Positions 47,201-58,200 of a stretch of 64,000 nucleotides of DNA are shown piece after piece; position 1 is the stretch's first letter; each line of letters opens with the position of its first letter. The notes below the pieces were generated by a model. It was not told where the DNA came from and ran no database searches. It was given only the letters and a program-made list of their open reading frames with translations. Source of the stretch: Chlorella sorokiniana (lineage: Eukaryota; Chlorophyta; Trebouxiophyceae; Chlorellales; Chlorellaceae); NCBI GenBank assembly GCA_025917655.1, contig CP084619.1, positions 3,639,001-3,703,000 of the forward strand, written 5' to 3'. The translations under genes and the position numbers were made by a program.

Positions 47201-47551
47201 CTGGCGGTGCTGCAGTCGCGCGGGTGAGCCCCCTCCCAGCCTGCCCGGCTGTACCTCCTCCCCCTCTCCCCCGACGCGTGTGCCCACTGGCCACCTCTCT
47301 CCCTGCACTTTTTACGATGTTCCAACCATGCTGATGCTGCCCTTGGCTCCGCCAGGGTTGGGAACGGCGCTGGCAGCAGCCAGGGCCCGGCCACCGGCGA
47401 GCGGCGAGTGAACTGGGATGCCGAGCTGACGGGCGCCATCTCGTTCGAGCTGAGGGAGGAGATTGCCAGCAAGGCGATATCCGCTGCGGCAGGGCTCCAG
47501 CCCACGGCTGGTGCTGAAGACGTGAACGACAAGGGCTGGCTGCCACGCTAG
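44259..47551 (+). CDS. Glutamate 5-kinase with C-terminal PUA domain
   Basis: First step of proline synthesis: glutamate + ATP to glutamyl-5-phosphate. The ATG at 44259 ([14 protein letters not shown]...) is followed by exons with [98 protein letters not shown] and [20 protein letters not shown], the amino-acid kinase fold of ProB. The PUA part follows ([53 protein letters not shown]). A long low-complexity tail ends GWLPR at 47551. No gamma-glutamyl-phosphate reductase domain is attached, unlike plant P5CS. Frame breaks occur near 45462 (before SAQVATLVQ) and 46306 (before GEFEAQ). The junction at about 44330 is inferred. Confidence 0.88.
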
Positions 47552-47632
47552 ATCAGCATTCTGTGGGCTCCTGCCCAGCTGATGCCATGGACGGATTCAT
47601 GCAGCCATCGTGGCCCACTCAACACATGCATT

Positions 47633-47653
47633 TGTAACTTTGGTTCATGTAAA
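47633..47653 (+). terminator. Tandem TGTAA signals after glutamate 5-kinase
   Basis: TGTAA at 47633-47637 and again at 47649-47653, 82 and 98 nt after the stop codon: candidate green-algal poly(A) signals. Confidence 0.5.
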
Positions 47654-47834
47654 TCACGTGCGGCAGATGATGTCCGACCGCGGGCAACTCGTGGAGTGAG
47701 ACAGGGCAAGATGCTGAACCCTTCTGGCGGCAACGCTGACGTGGCACGTCTAACCCTTGACATGCGCGGCTGCATGAGTTGGCGTGTGCGGTTCGAATGC
47801 GCAGTTATTAGCTGGGCCTGTCGGAACGCCACAA

Positions 47835-50800
47835 ATGGAAGAAGAGAGCGGGGGCCGGGACCCCATCAAGTGGAGCGGGCGGTGAGGCACTACCTGCTTG
47901 CTGCTGCTGAGTGTATCGTTAGATAGAAGCTGACAGGCTGCTGAAGCCCATCGAGGTAGTATGGAACTCGGGTGCAAGCCAAGCGCCGTACTCCCTGGGT
48001 TGTTGAGGGCTTCGCTGCAGCGGCAGCAGTGCGCTTTCAGTCCTTTGGAATGTATCGCTTGCTATACCAACGGGATGCTAAGGGGCATCACATTGCTGCC
48101 AGCGCCAGCCGCCGCTGCGCACAATCCGCCCTGCCTCGACCACGCCACAAACCCTGCAGGCAGGGTTGCCCAGCATGCCAGGGCGCACCCTGGATGCTCT
48201 GGCACACCCTTCCCTCTCTGCCTATCAGCCGTCCCACGGGCTGTTCCTCTCTCTGCAGGCTGGAAGCTGAGTTTAACGCGGAAGTGGAGCGGTTGGGCGG
48301 CTGCCACCAGGCCAGGCCCAAGCAGCTGCTGGACGCCCTGCGCCCACAGTTCCCAGAGCTCAATCTGCAGCTGCAGAGCTGCAAATGGTGCGCAACGTGG
48401 CGGGGGAGGCAGTCCCGCGGGGGCGGTTGGGTCGAAGACGACTGGGTTGCCTCCTTCGCCCTCGCCCTCGCCCTCCTCCCAATCCCCCTGCGCCGCGCAG
48501 GCACCTCCAGACGCTGCGGAAACGGGCGCTGCGCGAGCAGGAGTGGCTGCAGCAGCCCGACGGACCCGTGCGATGGACCGGCAGGTGAGTGAGGGGCAGT
48601 GCATCGGTGGGCAGCTGGGTGGGCGGCGCGGGTCCTTTTCCACCCCACATGCACGCAGCAGGCTGCTGAACGCCCACCCAACACCGCCCCGCAGGCTGAA
48701 GGAGGCCTTCACGGCGGCTGTAGAGGATTTGGGGGTTGCAGGCGGCACGGCCCAAAGCGGTGTGGGAGCGGCTGCACCCATCCTACCCCATGCTGACGCT
48801 GCAGGTGCCTGCCGGGGGCCTGGGGTCGGCGTGCCTGCCTGGCACAGCGCCGCTGGCTGCTTGTTGCACGGGTTGGCTTGGCTTTGAGCCCTCAGGAAGA
48901 CCCCCTTCTGCCCCTTCCCCGCCTGCAGAGCTGCAAGTGGTGAGGGCCTAGTACGGCTCCCAGCCTGCTGCACAGCCTGCGTGCCGGGCGGCGGCCGCCC
49001 GCAGCTCTCGCGCGCTGCAGCCCAGCTCACCCCTCCGTCTCACCCTGCAGGCACATCCAGACCCTGCGCAAGAAGCAAGGCGGGGGAGGGGAAGAGGAGG
49101 GCCCTGCAGGGACGGGGAGCAGGTGGGGGAGGGGGGCTGTGCGCCACCTCAGCCTGCCATGGCTGGGGTGCTTGCGCATGCGTGCTGCCACAGCTCACCG
49201 GCACCCTTTGCAGTGGTGTACCACGTTTTGATGACAGAGCTGAACATGCGAACATCAAGACATGGAGTGCTCCTGGCGTTTTTTGCTGCTTGCAGGACCG
49301 TCAGCGGCACCCCTGCTGCGACAGACAGCCGGGCGCGCCGTCACGCAGCCGCCCGTCGGCCAAGCGGCAGCTGTCGGGGGCGAGGAGGAGGCGGGCGTTG
49401 ACGGCCCGCGGCAGGGCGGGCAGCAGCCCAGTCGTGGGCAGCAGCAGCAGCAGCAGCAGCAGCAGGGTCCGCGGCCGCGCCCCATGCCCAGCAGTGGCAG
49501 GGGGAGGAGGGGTGGGAGCAGCCGACGAGCTCGCTGCTTGTTCCCCGGCGCGGCGCAGCTTCCCCACCGCCGCCGCCCTCCCAGCAGGCGGGGAGGGCGG
49601 CGAGGGGCGGGGGCAGCCTCCGCGGGCGCCTCCCCCTCCTCGCATCACCTCCCCTGGGGGCCCCACCTGCAGCAGGCCGCAGAGGCGGCGCTGCGGCGGT
49701 CGCGCAGCGTTGCGCAGCGCGTGGCGGCGCTGGTGGGCCAGCTGGAGACGCTGGCGGCGGGGCAGGCGGAGCTGGGGCGGCTGCTGGAGGGGGAGCGCCG
49801 CCGGGCGCCCCATGGACGAGGGCTGCCTGCTGGCCCTGCTGGCGCAGCTGCGGCTCAAGGCGCGGGGCGGGGGTCGGAGGACCCCGCCGTCGCAAACAGC
49901 GCGGCCATGGCGGCGGCGGCAGCGGCGGCCACCGAGGGGCTGCTGGCGACGGTGGGGCCGCTGGAGGGCGCGGGGGGCGGCGCGGGCGGCGGCGGCCCGC
50001 CCTCTCGGCGGCAACGCGACACGGCGGTGCTGGGTGCGCTAGTGCCGCTGGTGCGGGAGAGAGGGCTGCCGGGCGGGGCGGGCCCCGGCTCGGCGGCGGC
50101 GACGCCGCCCACGACCCGGCAAGCTGCGCTGTGCCGGGCTGCCGCCGCTGCGCCTACCTGCGGCGGCGAGCCAGGCTGGAGGAGGGGCAGCGGGGGCGGC
50201 CCTGGCTCGACCACATCGCATGCGGAGGAGCGGGGGCGGGGGCGGGGGGTCGCCACCCTGCGCCACCTGGCGGCCAGCCGCCCCCGCCGCGCCCGCCCCG
50301 CCAGCGGAGCAAGCAGCGGGGCGGGGCCGCGGGGCCGAGCAGCAGCAGCCGCGCCCACCGCCCGCCGCAGCGCAGCAGCAGCAGCAGCAGCAGCAGCAGG
50401 CCGGCAGCCTGGGGTTTTCAGCAGCCCAGGCGCAGGCGGGGCCCGTTGCGGCGTCGTCGGCGCTGGGCTGGGCTGCGCCGCTCAGCAGCGGCAGCGGCAG
50501 CGGCAGCGGCAGCGGCCGCGGCCTGTCCAGCAGCCTGCCCTCCGCGCTGGCGGCTTCACTGCACGACGAGGGCCCTCCCTGCCAGCAGCTCCCGCCGCCG
50601 GCATCGCCCCTGGCAGCGCTGGGGAGCCTGCTGGCGGCGGCGGAGGATGGCGGCAGGCCGGGCCTGAGCGCCGCCAGCCTGGCGCAGCTGCTGCAGCCCA
50701 ACCCCGCCTGGGGGGCGCAGCGGCGGCCATGGCAGCCTCAACCCCTGAACTGGCTGTGCCGCCGCCGCCGCCGGCCGCTGCGGCGACGCACGCGCCGGGG

Positions 50801-51214
50801 GCCGTGGAGGCTGCTGCCCAGCAGCTGGCGGCGGCCCACCCCCACCTGGGTCCTCAGCGTGAGCTGCAGCCCGGCCTCAAGCGGGCGTGCACCCAGCAGC
50901 CTCGACGGCATCTTCCTCCCGCCATGCCTGCCCGACTGCCGCCCAGCCTCCTGCCCAGCCTCCTGCACACGTGCCCCCCTCCCCCCGCAGTGTGTGCCGC
51001 CATCTGCGTGGCGCTGCCGGGCGGCAGCGAGGCGGGGCGGCACGTCGTCGCGTCATGGCTGCTGGGTGCAGGGGCGTGCAGCCCGGCGGTAGTGGTGTCC
51101 CTGCTGGACTCGGCCCCTCAGCTGCTGCACATGGCGCATGAGGCGGGGCGCCACGCAGGCGTGCGCCTCATGCACTGGATGGCGCTGCTGGCGCTGTGCA
51201 AGCAGCTGCTGTAG
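47835..51214 (+). CDS. Putative transcription factor with two tandem GARP/Myb-like domains
   Basis: Exon 1 (47835-47881) encodes MEEESGGRDPIKWSG-R. Exon A (48259-48387): LEAEFNAEVERLGG, ARPKQLLDALRPQFPELNLQ, SCKW. Exon B (48501-48584): HLQTLRKRALREQEW and PVRWTGR. Exon C (48695-48804): LKEAFTAAVEDLG, AARPKAVWERLHPSYPMLTL. A micro-exon, 48929-48939 (11 nt), adds SCKW; exon E from 49051 adds HIQTLRKKQ. Each half matches the GARP pattern W(T/S)..L...F...V..LGG..A.PK..L......(S)HLQ..R of plant G2-like factors. The long C-terminal part is Gln/Gly/Ala-rich with frames hard to fix, ending RLMHWMALLALCKQLL at 51214. A one- or two-base break lies at 48728 (G5 run). DNA binding is inferred from the family. 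Confidence 0.72.
49438..49467 (+). repeat. (CAG)n repeat coding poly-Gln
   Basis: About nine CAG units in the C-terminal region of the double-GARP gene; a second, shorter run lies at about 50370-50400. Both give poly-Gln or, in other frames, poly-Ser/poly-Ala. Confidence 0.8.
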
Positions 51215-51390
51215 CCGCAGCCGCCGCAGCCGCCCTGGGCAGGCAGGCAGGCTGCGTCGCCCGCCGGGCGTCGCCCTCCCTGCCGCCCCCTCATAGTCCC
51301 TCCCAACCCTCCTCTGCTGGCTGTCCTGCAACCCTGGGGGCTCTTGCTATTCTGTACTGCAATTCAACAACGAATCATGGCTGCGCAACA

Positions 51391-51396
51391 AATAAA
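51391..51396 (+). terminator. AATAAA signal after the double-GARP gene
   Basis: AATAAA 177 nt past the stop; candidate poly(A) signal in the convergent interval before the LRR gene. Confidence 0.3.
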
Positions 51397-51626
51397 ACAT
51401 GTATCCTTCAAGTGCGTGCCGGCATTGGGCCTGAATTGCGGGAGGGAGGGCTGTGCAGGGCGGGGCATGGAGGGCGGCATGCAGGGCGGGGTAAGCCCCG
51501 CGACTCGTGACATACAATGGAGCAGCGGGGGGGCGGGGTGCAGGCGGAATTGGTACAAACGTGCGTGGTGGCACAGGTTGAGTTTGTGGGTGCGGGTGGG
51601 TCAGGCGGCGGCATGGGCGGCTCGCC

Positions 51627-54600
51627 TCAGCGGGCTGCCCGTGGGGCTGCTGCCGCCCTTGGGCAGCTGCACGGTGGCGGGGTCAGCCAGCCGCCCGCGG
51701 GCTGCGCGCCGCCGCCGCCGCCGCCGCCGCACAGCAGGCTCAGCAGGTGGTCGTCGTGCAGCTGCCAGCAGCAGGTGAGGTCCAGGTGCGCCAGGCAGGG
51801 CAGCAGCGGCAGCGCCGCCGCCAGCCCCTCCGCGCTTAGCCGCTGCGCTCCGACAGGCCCAGCCGGGTGAGCAGCGGCAGCGCGCGCGCCAGGCGCAGAA
51901 GGGTGGCGTCGCCGACGGCGCTGGGGCACCTGCTCCGGGGGAGGAACGAAAGGGCGGGTGAGAGGGGGAGCGGCAAGCGGGCGCTGCGGTGGCAGGGAAG
52001 GGGGTGGCGAGAGGGGCGCGCGAGCCGCGAGGTGGGCCCTCTGGGGCTGCTTTGGCTGGGCAGGCGAGGCGGGTGCGGGCGCAGCGCAGTGCAGCGGCTC
52101 CCACCGGCTGAGGGAGAGGCAGGTGAGGCGGCGCAGCGCGCCCAGCGCCTCCACGCCCCCAGGCCCCAGCTGCTGGCAGCCCGTCAGCAGCAGGCCGCGC
52201 AGCTGGGCGCAGCGCGCCGCCAGCGCCGCCGCCCCGCCGTCGTCGGCCCCCGTCAGGCTGAGGTCCAGCCAGCGCAGGGCGGCGCCCGCAGGCCCCGCCG
52301 CCAGCGCCTGCACGCCAGCGCCGCTGACGCGGCAGCCGGCAGCCGCGAGCTCCTGCAGCCGCGGCAGGGCTGCCGCCGCCGCCAGGCACGCGTCGTCGGC
52401 GGCGGTGTGGCTGAGGTCGAGGCGGCGCAGGCGGGGGCAGCCGGCGGCGGCGGCCGCCAGCAGCGGCGCCGCCACCGCCTCGCGGCACCCCGCCACGCAC
52501 AGCGTCTCCAGCGCGGCCAGGGCGGGCAGGGAGGCGAGGTGGGCGTGGCTGACGCCGCTGGCCCCCAGGCGCAGGCAGCGCAGGGAGGCGGCGTGGCGGC
52601 GCAGCGCGGCGGCAAAGCGCGGCGCGGTGGCGGGCGCTGCCAGCTGTCGGCCTCGGCGTGCAGGCGCTGCAGGTGGGCCGCAGAGGTGCCGGCCGTCGCG
52701 GGAAGGAAGTCGTAGTTTTGGAAGGTGAGCGCGCAGCGGGCGCCCGACGAAAACAGCTGGTGCTGCCAGGGCGGCTGCGACGCGTGGGCCGCCGCCGCCG
52801 CCGTCGGCTCAGCTTCCAGGCAGCAGCCGCGCAGGTCCAGCAGCTCCAGCCGGCCCGGGCGCCGCCGCCGCAAACGCGGTGGCGGCGCGCAGCGGCAGAG
52901 CGGCGCCGGCGGCGGCGAAGGCGCGGAGGGCGCGGAAGCAGGCGGCCGCCTCGCACAGGTCTCGCTCGTGCAGCGCGGTCAGGCGGCGGTAGGCGGGCCC
53001 TGCCGCCCCCTGCGGGGCCAGCGCCGGCGCCGCGCTGCGGGCCCGGGCAGCAGCACGCGGCGCAGGAGGAGCAGCCGGAGCCGACGGCGCATGCGCCGCG
53101 GCTGCCGCCGGTGCCGATGTCTAGGCGGGTGAGGCTGCCGCCGCAGGCCGCGCCCAGCAGCTTGAGCTTGGAGGGGTGGGGCAGCTGCCCGCCAGCGACA
53201 GCGCGCGCAGGCGGGGCAGGCGCCACAGGGCGGCGGGCAGCGCCTCGGGCCAGGCGGGGAACTGGAGCAGGTGGGGCGCGTGCTCCAGGCGCAGCGAGGC
53301 GAGGCAGGGCATCTGCGGTGGAGGGGCGTTGGTTTTTGTTTGATTGGGGGGGCACAGCATCTCAGCCCGATGGCCTCCCCCAATCCATCCCCGTGCATCA
53401 GCCGCTGGAACTTGGTTGGAGCAGCGGGCCGCCGGCCAGCACACCCCTCCCCTCCCCCCGCGCTCCTGCCCCGCATTCTCTCTCAGGACCCCCCAAAATA
53501 AAAACACCAGCAGCCCACCTCGGTGACTGCCAGCCAGAGCTGGTCTGTTAGGGCGGGGCAGGCGCTGATGTCCAGGGCCTGCAGCCCGCCGCCCTGCCCC
53601 CGCCGCCGCCCTGCCCCCCCGCCGCCGCCGCCGCGCCGCGCCGCCAGCAGGCGCAGCCCCCGTCGGTGAGGTCTGGGCTGCTGCGCACGCTGAGGTCTCG
53701 CAGCAGCGGGCAGCGCGGCCAGCTGCGCCATGGCGGCGTCGTCCACGCCGTCGCCGTCCAGGGACAGGCGGGACAGGCGGGACAGGCGTGGCAGCAGGGC
53801 CGCCACCTCGGGGTTGAGGCTGCGAGAGGGATTTGAGGATGGATGGGGTGTTGGCAGGGTCTACAGCAGTCGACCGGATGCAAAACACCGTGCCGGTGCC
53901 CTGAACAAGCTCTCTGCACGGCCCGGCAGCCTCGAGGGTGGTCCCACACCAAACCAGCAGGGCGACCAGCTGGCCGCGCATGCACCAGCCTGGCCCCCCC
54001 CCCAACCAGGAGCAGGGGCGGCAGCAGCGCTGCGCCTCACTTGAGGGCCAGCGCGCAGTCTGCCAGGTCGAGGCAGGCGAGAGAGGGGCAGGCGGCGGCC
54101 AGGCTGGCCAGCAGGCCACCGCGCAGGAACAGGCAGCCGCGCAGGCTGAGCGACTCCAGGTGCTGCAGCGGCGCGGGGTGCGGGCGGCGGCGGCCAGGGC
54201 ACCCGAGGGCTGCGCCCCAGACTCGTCCGCCCCCGGCTGCTGCCCGCCGCCGCGGCTCCGGAGGGGGCCCAACGTCGAACGCGGCATCCTGCAGCGTGCT
54301 GCCGTCGGCGGCGAGGCGGCGCAGCGCGGGGCAGGCGCGCAGCGCGCGCGCCACGCCGCCGCTGCTCAGCTGGAAGGCGCCGCCCAGGTCCAGCTCCAGC
54401 AGGCGGGGGCCCAGCTGGCGGCAGGCCGCCTCCAGCTCAGCGCCGCGCAGCGGGGCCCATGCCGCGGCCGCCGTAGTCCAGGGAGGTGGCGCTGGGGAAG
54501 GCGTGCAGGTGAGGGGGCGTGCCCTGCAGGGCGCCAAGCAACCAGGCAGGCTCAGCCATCGTAACAGGACGCAGATCGCTGGTTGTATCAGCTGCGGCAG

Positions 54601-54858
54601 CTGAGCAGGCGAGACTGAGAGCACAGCACATGGCGCGGGTGGGCTCACCAGTGGCTGGAGCCGGGCCGGCGCCGGCGCCAGGGCCTGCCGCCAGGAGCGG
54701 CAGGTTGCCCTCATGCTGGCAAGCCCCGAGTCGCCACGACATGCCAGGGATGCCTCCACCTGAATCGGGGAAGGATTGACACCAAGCAGCAGAACAAGTG
54801 TCAGCTTGCCACCCCGCCCCCACCCACGCGTATCGACTTCCGCCCCCGGTGCCTCCAT
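51627..54858 (-). CDS. Leucine-rich-repeat protein with F-box-like N-terminus
   Basis: The N-terminal exon has SLACRGDSGLASMRATCRSW followed by RQALAPAPARLQPL, an F-box-like helix pair. Cysteine-containing LRRs (AMN1/FBXL type) follow: LEAACRQLGPRLLELDLGGA, SVRSSPDLTDGG, LQALDISACPALTDQLWLAV, MPCLASLRLEHAPHLLQFPA, CPRLRRLDLSHTAADDACLA, LRWLDLSLTGADDGGAAALA, CAQLRGLLLTGCQQLGPGGV and LAHLDLTCCWQLHDDHLLSL. This suggests an SCF-type substrate receptor, an inference from architecture. The start is uncertain: MEAPGAEVDTRG at 54858 may be exon 1, and an acceptor (ccccgattcag) precedes VEASLACRG. A frame break lies near 51850. The C-terminal tail is low-complexity. Confidence 0.68.
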
Positions 54859-55275
54859 GGCCTCCCTTCGATCCTAGCGCCATTCAGGTGCAAGCCAGGC
54901 AAGCGGCATTCAAGTAGACGCCACATGCGAGATGCGAGATTAGTCGCCGAGTGCCCTGCCCGAAACGAACTACTCCGATCGCTTGGCTCAAACTTCCGCC
55001 GAGGCTCACCAAAAGGAGCACATCCGAGGGTAGAGAGGCCCAGCAAGGGTCCACCACGTCCATTTGCCTGAAGCCGGCAACTCCCCTGCCTTTTGCCGCG
55101 GCGAGAGTTTACAAAGTATTGACGAAGTATCCGAGCCGTCGGAGCGAGCAAGCGGACGTGTAGGCCATGCTGCGCATGCTTTGGCAGTGCGCACTGCTGT
55201 CCCTTCGTTGTGCGTTTAAAGCGTTGCATGCAAGTGTGTTCCAGCTGACTACAACACTGCCAGCAACCAAGCTGC
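54859..55275. other. Intergenic region, lower GC
   Basis: About 420 bp between the 3' end of the LRR-PIN gene and the start of the LRR gene, both on the minus strand. It should hold the LRR gene promoter. No gene supported. Confidence 0.45.
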
Positions 55276-58200
55276 TCAGATGGTAGAGAGGTTGCCTGAG
55301 GAGGTCCACCGGAGCAGCCGTGAGGGGTCTTGGTGGCTGCGCACGAGCTCCTGCCAGCCAGCCAGCCGCTCCCGCAGCAGCGCCAGCACCTCCTGCGGGC
55401 CGCCGCCGCCTGAAGCCGCCGCTGCAAGCGCCTCCCGCGCCGCCGCAAGCGTGGCAGCCGGGTCAGCGGCCTCCCCTGCCGGGCTCTGCACCACCGCCGC
55501 CACGGCTTGCAGCTGGCGCTGGCTGGCCTCCAAGGCCGCCGCCGCCGCCTCCAGCGCCGCCACCGCGCCGTCAAACTCCGCCTGCAGGCTGCGCACCGCC
55601 GCCCCATCCGAAAGGCCCGCCACCGCCGCGGCACCCAGGCAGGAGCGCAGCAGGGAAGCGCCGAGCGGGGCGCCCGGCGAGCGCGGCCTCCAGCGGGGCA
55701 CGGGCCGCCGCCACGTCAGCCATGCGCACGGCAGGCAGGCCGTGGCTCCTGGCCGTCGCCACCTGCGCGTTGTCGCCGCTGAGCAGCAGCACGGGGAAGG
55801 AGGCGGCGGTGAGCGAGGCGGCGGCGGCGGTGCCGCTCTCCCGGCCCTCCGCCCCCCGCCGCCGCCGCCTTGAGCACCTCCCGCTGGAAGAAGAGCGCCA
55901 CCTCCACGATGCGGTGGTCGGCGCGCTGCCCCTTGGTGCCCACATCCGCGCTGCGGCTGCCCGCCGCCTGCATGGGGGGGGAGGGCTGGGGAGCGGCGGC
56001 TGGCGGCGACGGAGGGCAAGGGGCATGCCCGCTTGTTGGCGGGCTCACTGGGCAGCACAGGCCCGCACCCCCAGGCTGCCAGCCACACCGCAGCAGCAGC
56101 AGCCCTCACCGCCGCGTCATGCTCCACCACCAGCCCCTCGCCCTCGTGAGCGCCCAGCACAGTCAGGAAGTCGGCGCCTGGCGCGGGGCAGGCATAGGGG
56201 GCGGGCAGGCAGGCAGGCAACGGCGCTCCATCAGCACGCGGCCTGCGGCTCGGCATGATGCCGGCTGCAGCGGGCGTCAAGCGCAGGGCTGCTGCCGGGG
56301 CTGGCGCGAGCGGCGGCTGCCCAGCACCCCCACCTGCCGGCCCGTAGGCATCCAGGCCCTGTCCCAGGAAGCGCCTCACTGCAGCGCGCGCCCCGAGTCG
56401 TTCTTCAGACCATCCTGCGCATCAGCACAGGGATGAACCTCTCGGTAAGACTGCTCGTGACCGCCCATGTAACACCCCCTTAGCAGCAGCAGCCCGCTTG
56501 CCACCCCCTTCATCCACTCGCACACCACTGTTCCCAGCCATGTACGCAGCCTCCCGTGCAGCCAGGCCCCCCGCCGGCTGCCAGCTCACCAGCTGCTTCA
56601 GCACCGAGTCGGTGACCACCAGGAAGACCTGCTCGCCGGGCGCCAGCGCGCGACCAAAGCGTGCCTGTCGCGCCAGGCCCCCTAGCAGGCCCAGCGTGAG
56701 CCAGGTGGGCAGCGCCACGCCGCCACCCGCCTCCAGCATCGGCAGCAGCGCCGAGGTGTCCGGGAACAGCAGCAGGGGACCGGCGGAGCGCTCGCCCCCA
56801 CGCGGGCCGCGGCAGGGGCACGCGGCACCGCTGCCACCCCCACGCCGCCTGCTTCTTCCATCACTGTCGTGCTGCTGCTGCCGCTGCTGCTGGCTGGCTG
56901 GGCGGCGCCAGCAGGGTGCGGGGCATCCTGCTGAGCCTGCTGGGGGCCCTGGCTCCAGCCGCGCCGCGCCACACGCAGCACTGCCGCCTCTGAGGGCAGC
57001 TGGTACTGGCAACTGCGGGGTGCGGGCACGAATGGGGCGAGCAGCAGTCTTTGGTGCAGGCGAGCAGGGGTTGACTAAGGGCCTCCTGTTGCTGGCCGGC
57101 CAACGCTGGCTCTGCCCCTGGGGCCCCTTCCTTGGGTACTGCCCTGCCCTTTGGCCCTCCCCCAAAAGTAACACACACACACACACACACACACTCACCT
57201 GACCCATGGCAGCCGCGCGTGGCACCTTCCAACCAGGTACTGCAGCGCGTTGCGGGAGCCGCGGCTGGCGGGGACGGCGGCCGACCCGCGGGCGCTGCCG
57301 CTGCCGCAGCCAGGTAGGGTGGCAGGTCGGGAGGGCGGGGCTGCACCACACAGACAAACACATTGGACTGTGCTTGGCTGGCTGCCGTCCAGTCAAAGGA
57401 GGGGAGAGGCAGCAGCGGTGACGTGGTGCCACGAGCAGCAGGGGCAGGGGCAGGGGCAGGGGCAGGGGCAGCAGGGCGTGCTATGCGATGCGCTGGCGCA
57501 GGCGGCGGGCTCACCGGCGTCGGCACGGATGGCGGCTGGCAGGTCCACCACCAGCCCTCGCCGCCCGTGCTGCCCCTCCAGCACCTGCCAGCCAGCAGCG
57601 GGGTGGGGGGGGGCAGGCGCAGGGGCTGATCGCGGCGCTTGATGGCTCGGAGAGCAGTGTTGCCCGCTTCCCAGCTGTCTGCTTTGCAGCTGTCGGCTTT
57701 CCAAGTCGCCGCCCTTCCTGGATCCACTTGCATGTCTGCTCTGCAGCTGTCTGCTTTCCATGTCGCCGCCCTTCCTGGATCCACTTGCAGCTGACTGCTT
57801 TGCAGCTGTCTGCTTCCGTGTCGCCGCCCTTCCCGGCCCCAGCCCCACCTGCACCAGCCCCGCCAGGGAGATGCGGTTCCACTCCAGGCGCAGCCACAGC
57901 GGGCGCTGCGGCACCGTGACGACGGCAGCCGCGCCGCCGACGCCCCCATGCGCAGCCGAGCTGGCGGCGCCTGCCCCGCCATCGGCACCTGAACCGTCCC
58001 GCGCTGCGTCGGCGGGCGGCGCAAGCTCGGCTGCCACCCCCTCGGCGGTCGCCGGCACGGCCTCCAGGAGGGCGGTGGCCCCGCGCAGCGTCAGCAGGTT
58101 GTGCGACAGGTGGATTTCCAGCATGCCGGGGTGGGCGGCGACAATGCGAGCGACGTGGCCTGCCCCTCCGTCCCCTAAACGGTTGTCAAACAGCCACAGC

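Noticed and set aside
49262-51214. One continuous 650-codon reading frame as the C-terminus of the double-GARP protein
   Set aside because: Different stretches look protein-like in different frames (for example MDEGCLLALLAQLRLKARGG near 49811), and splice sites such as ccccccgcag near 50988 split it. Only the end at 51214 is accepted.
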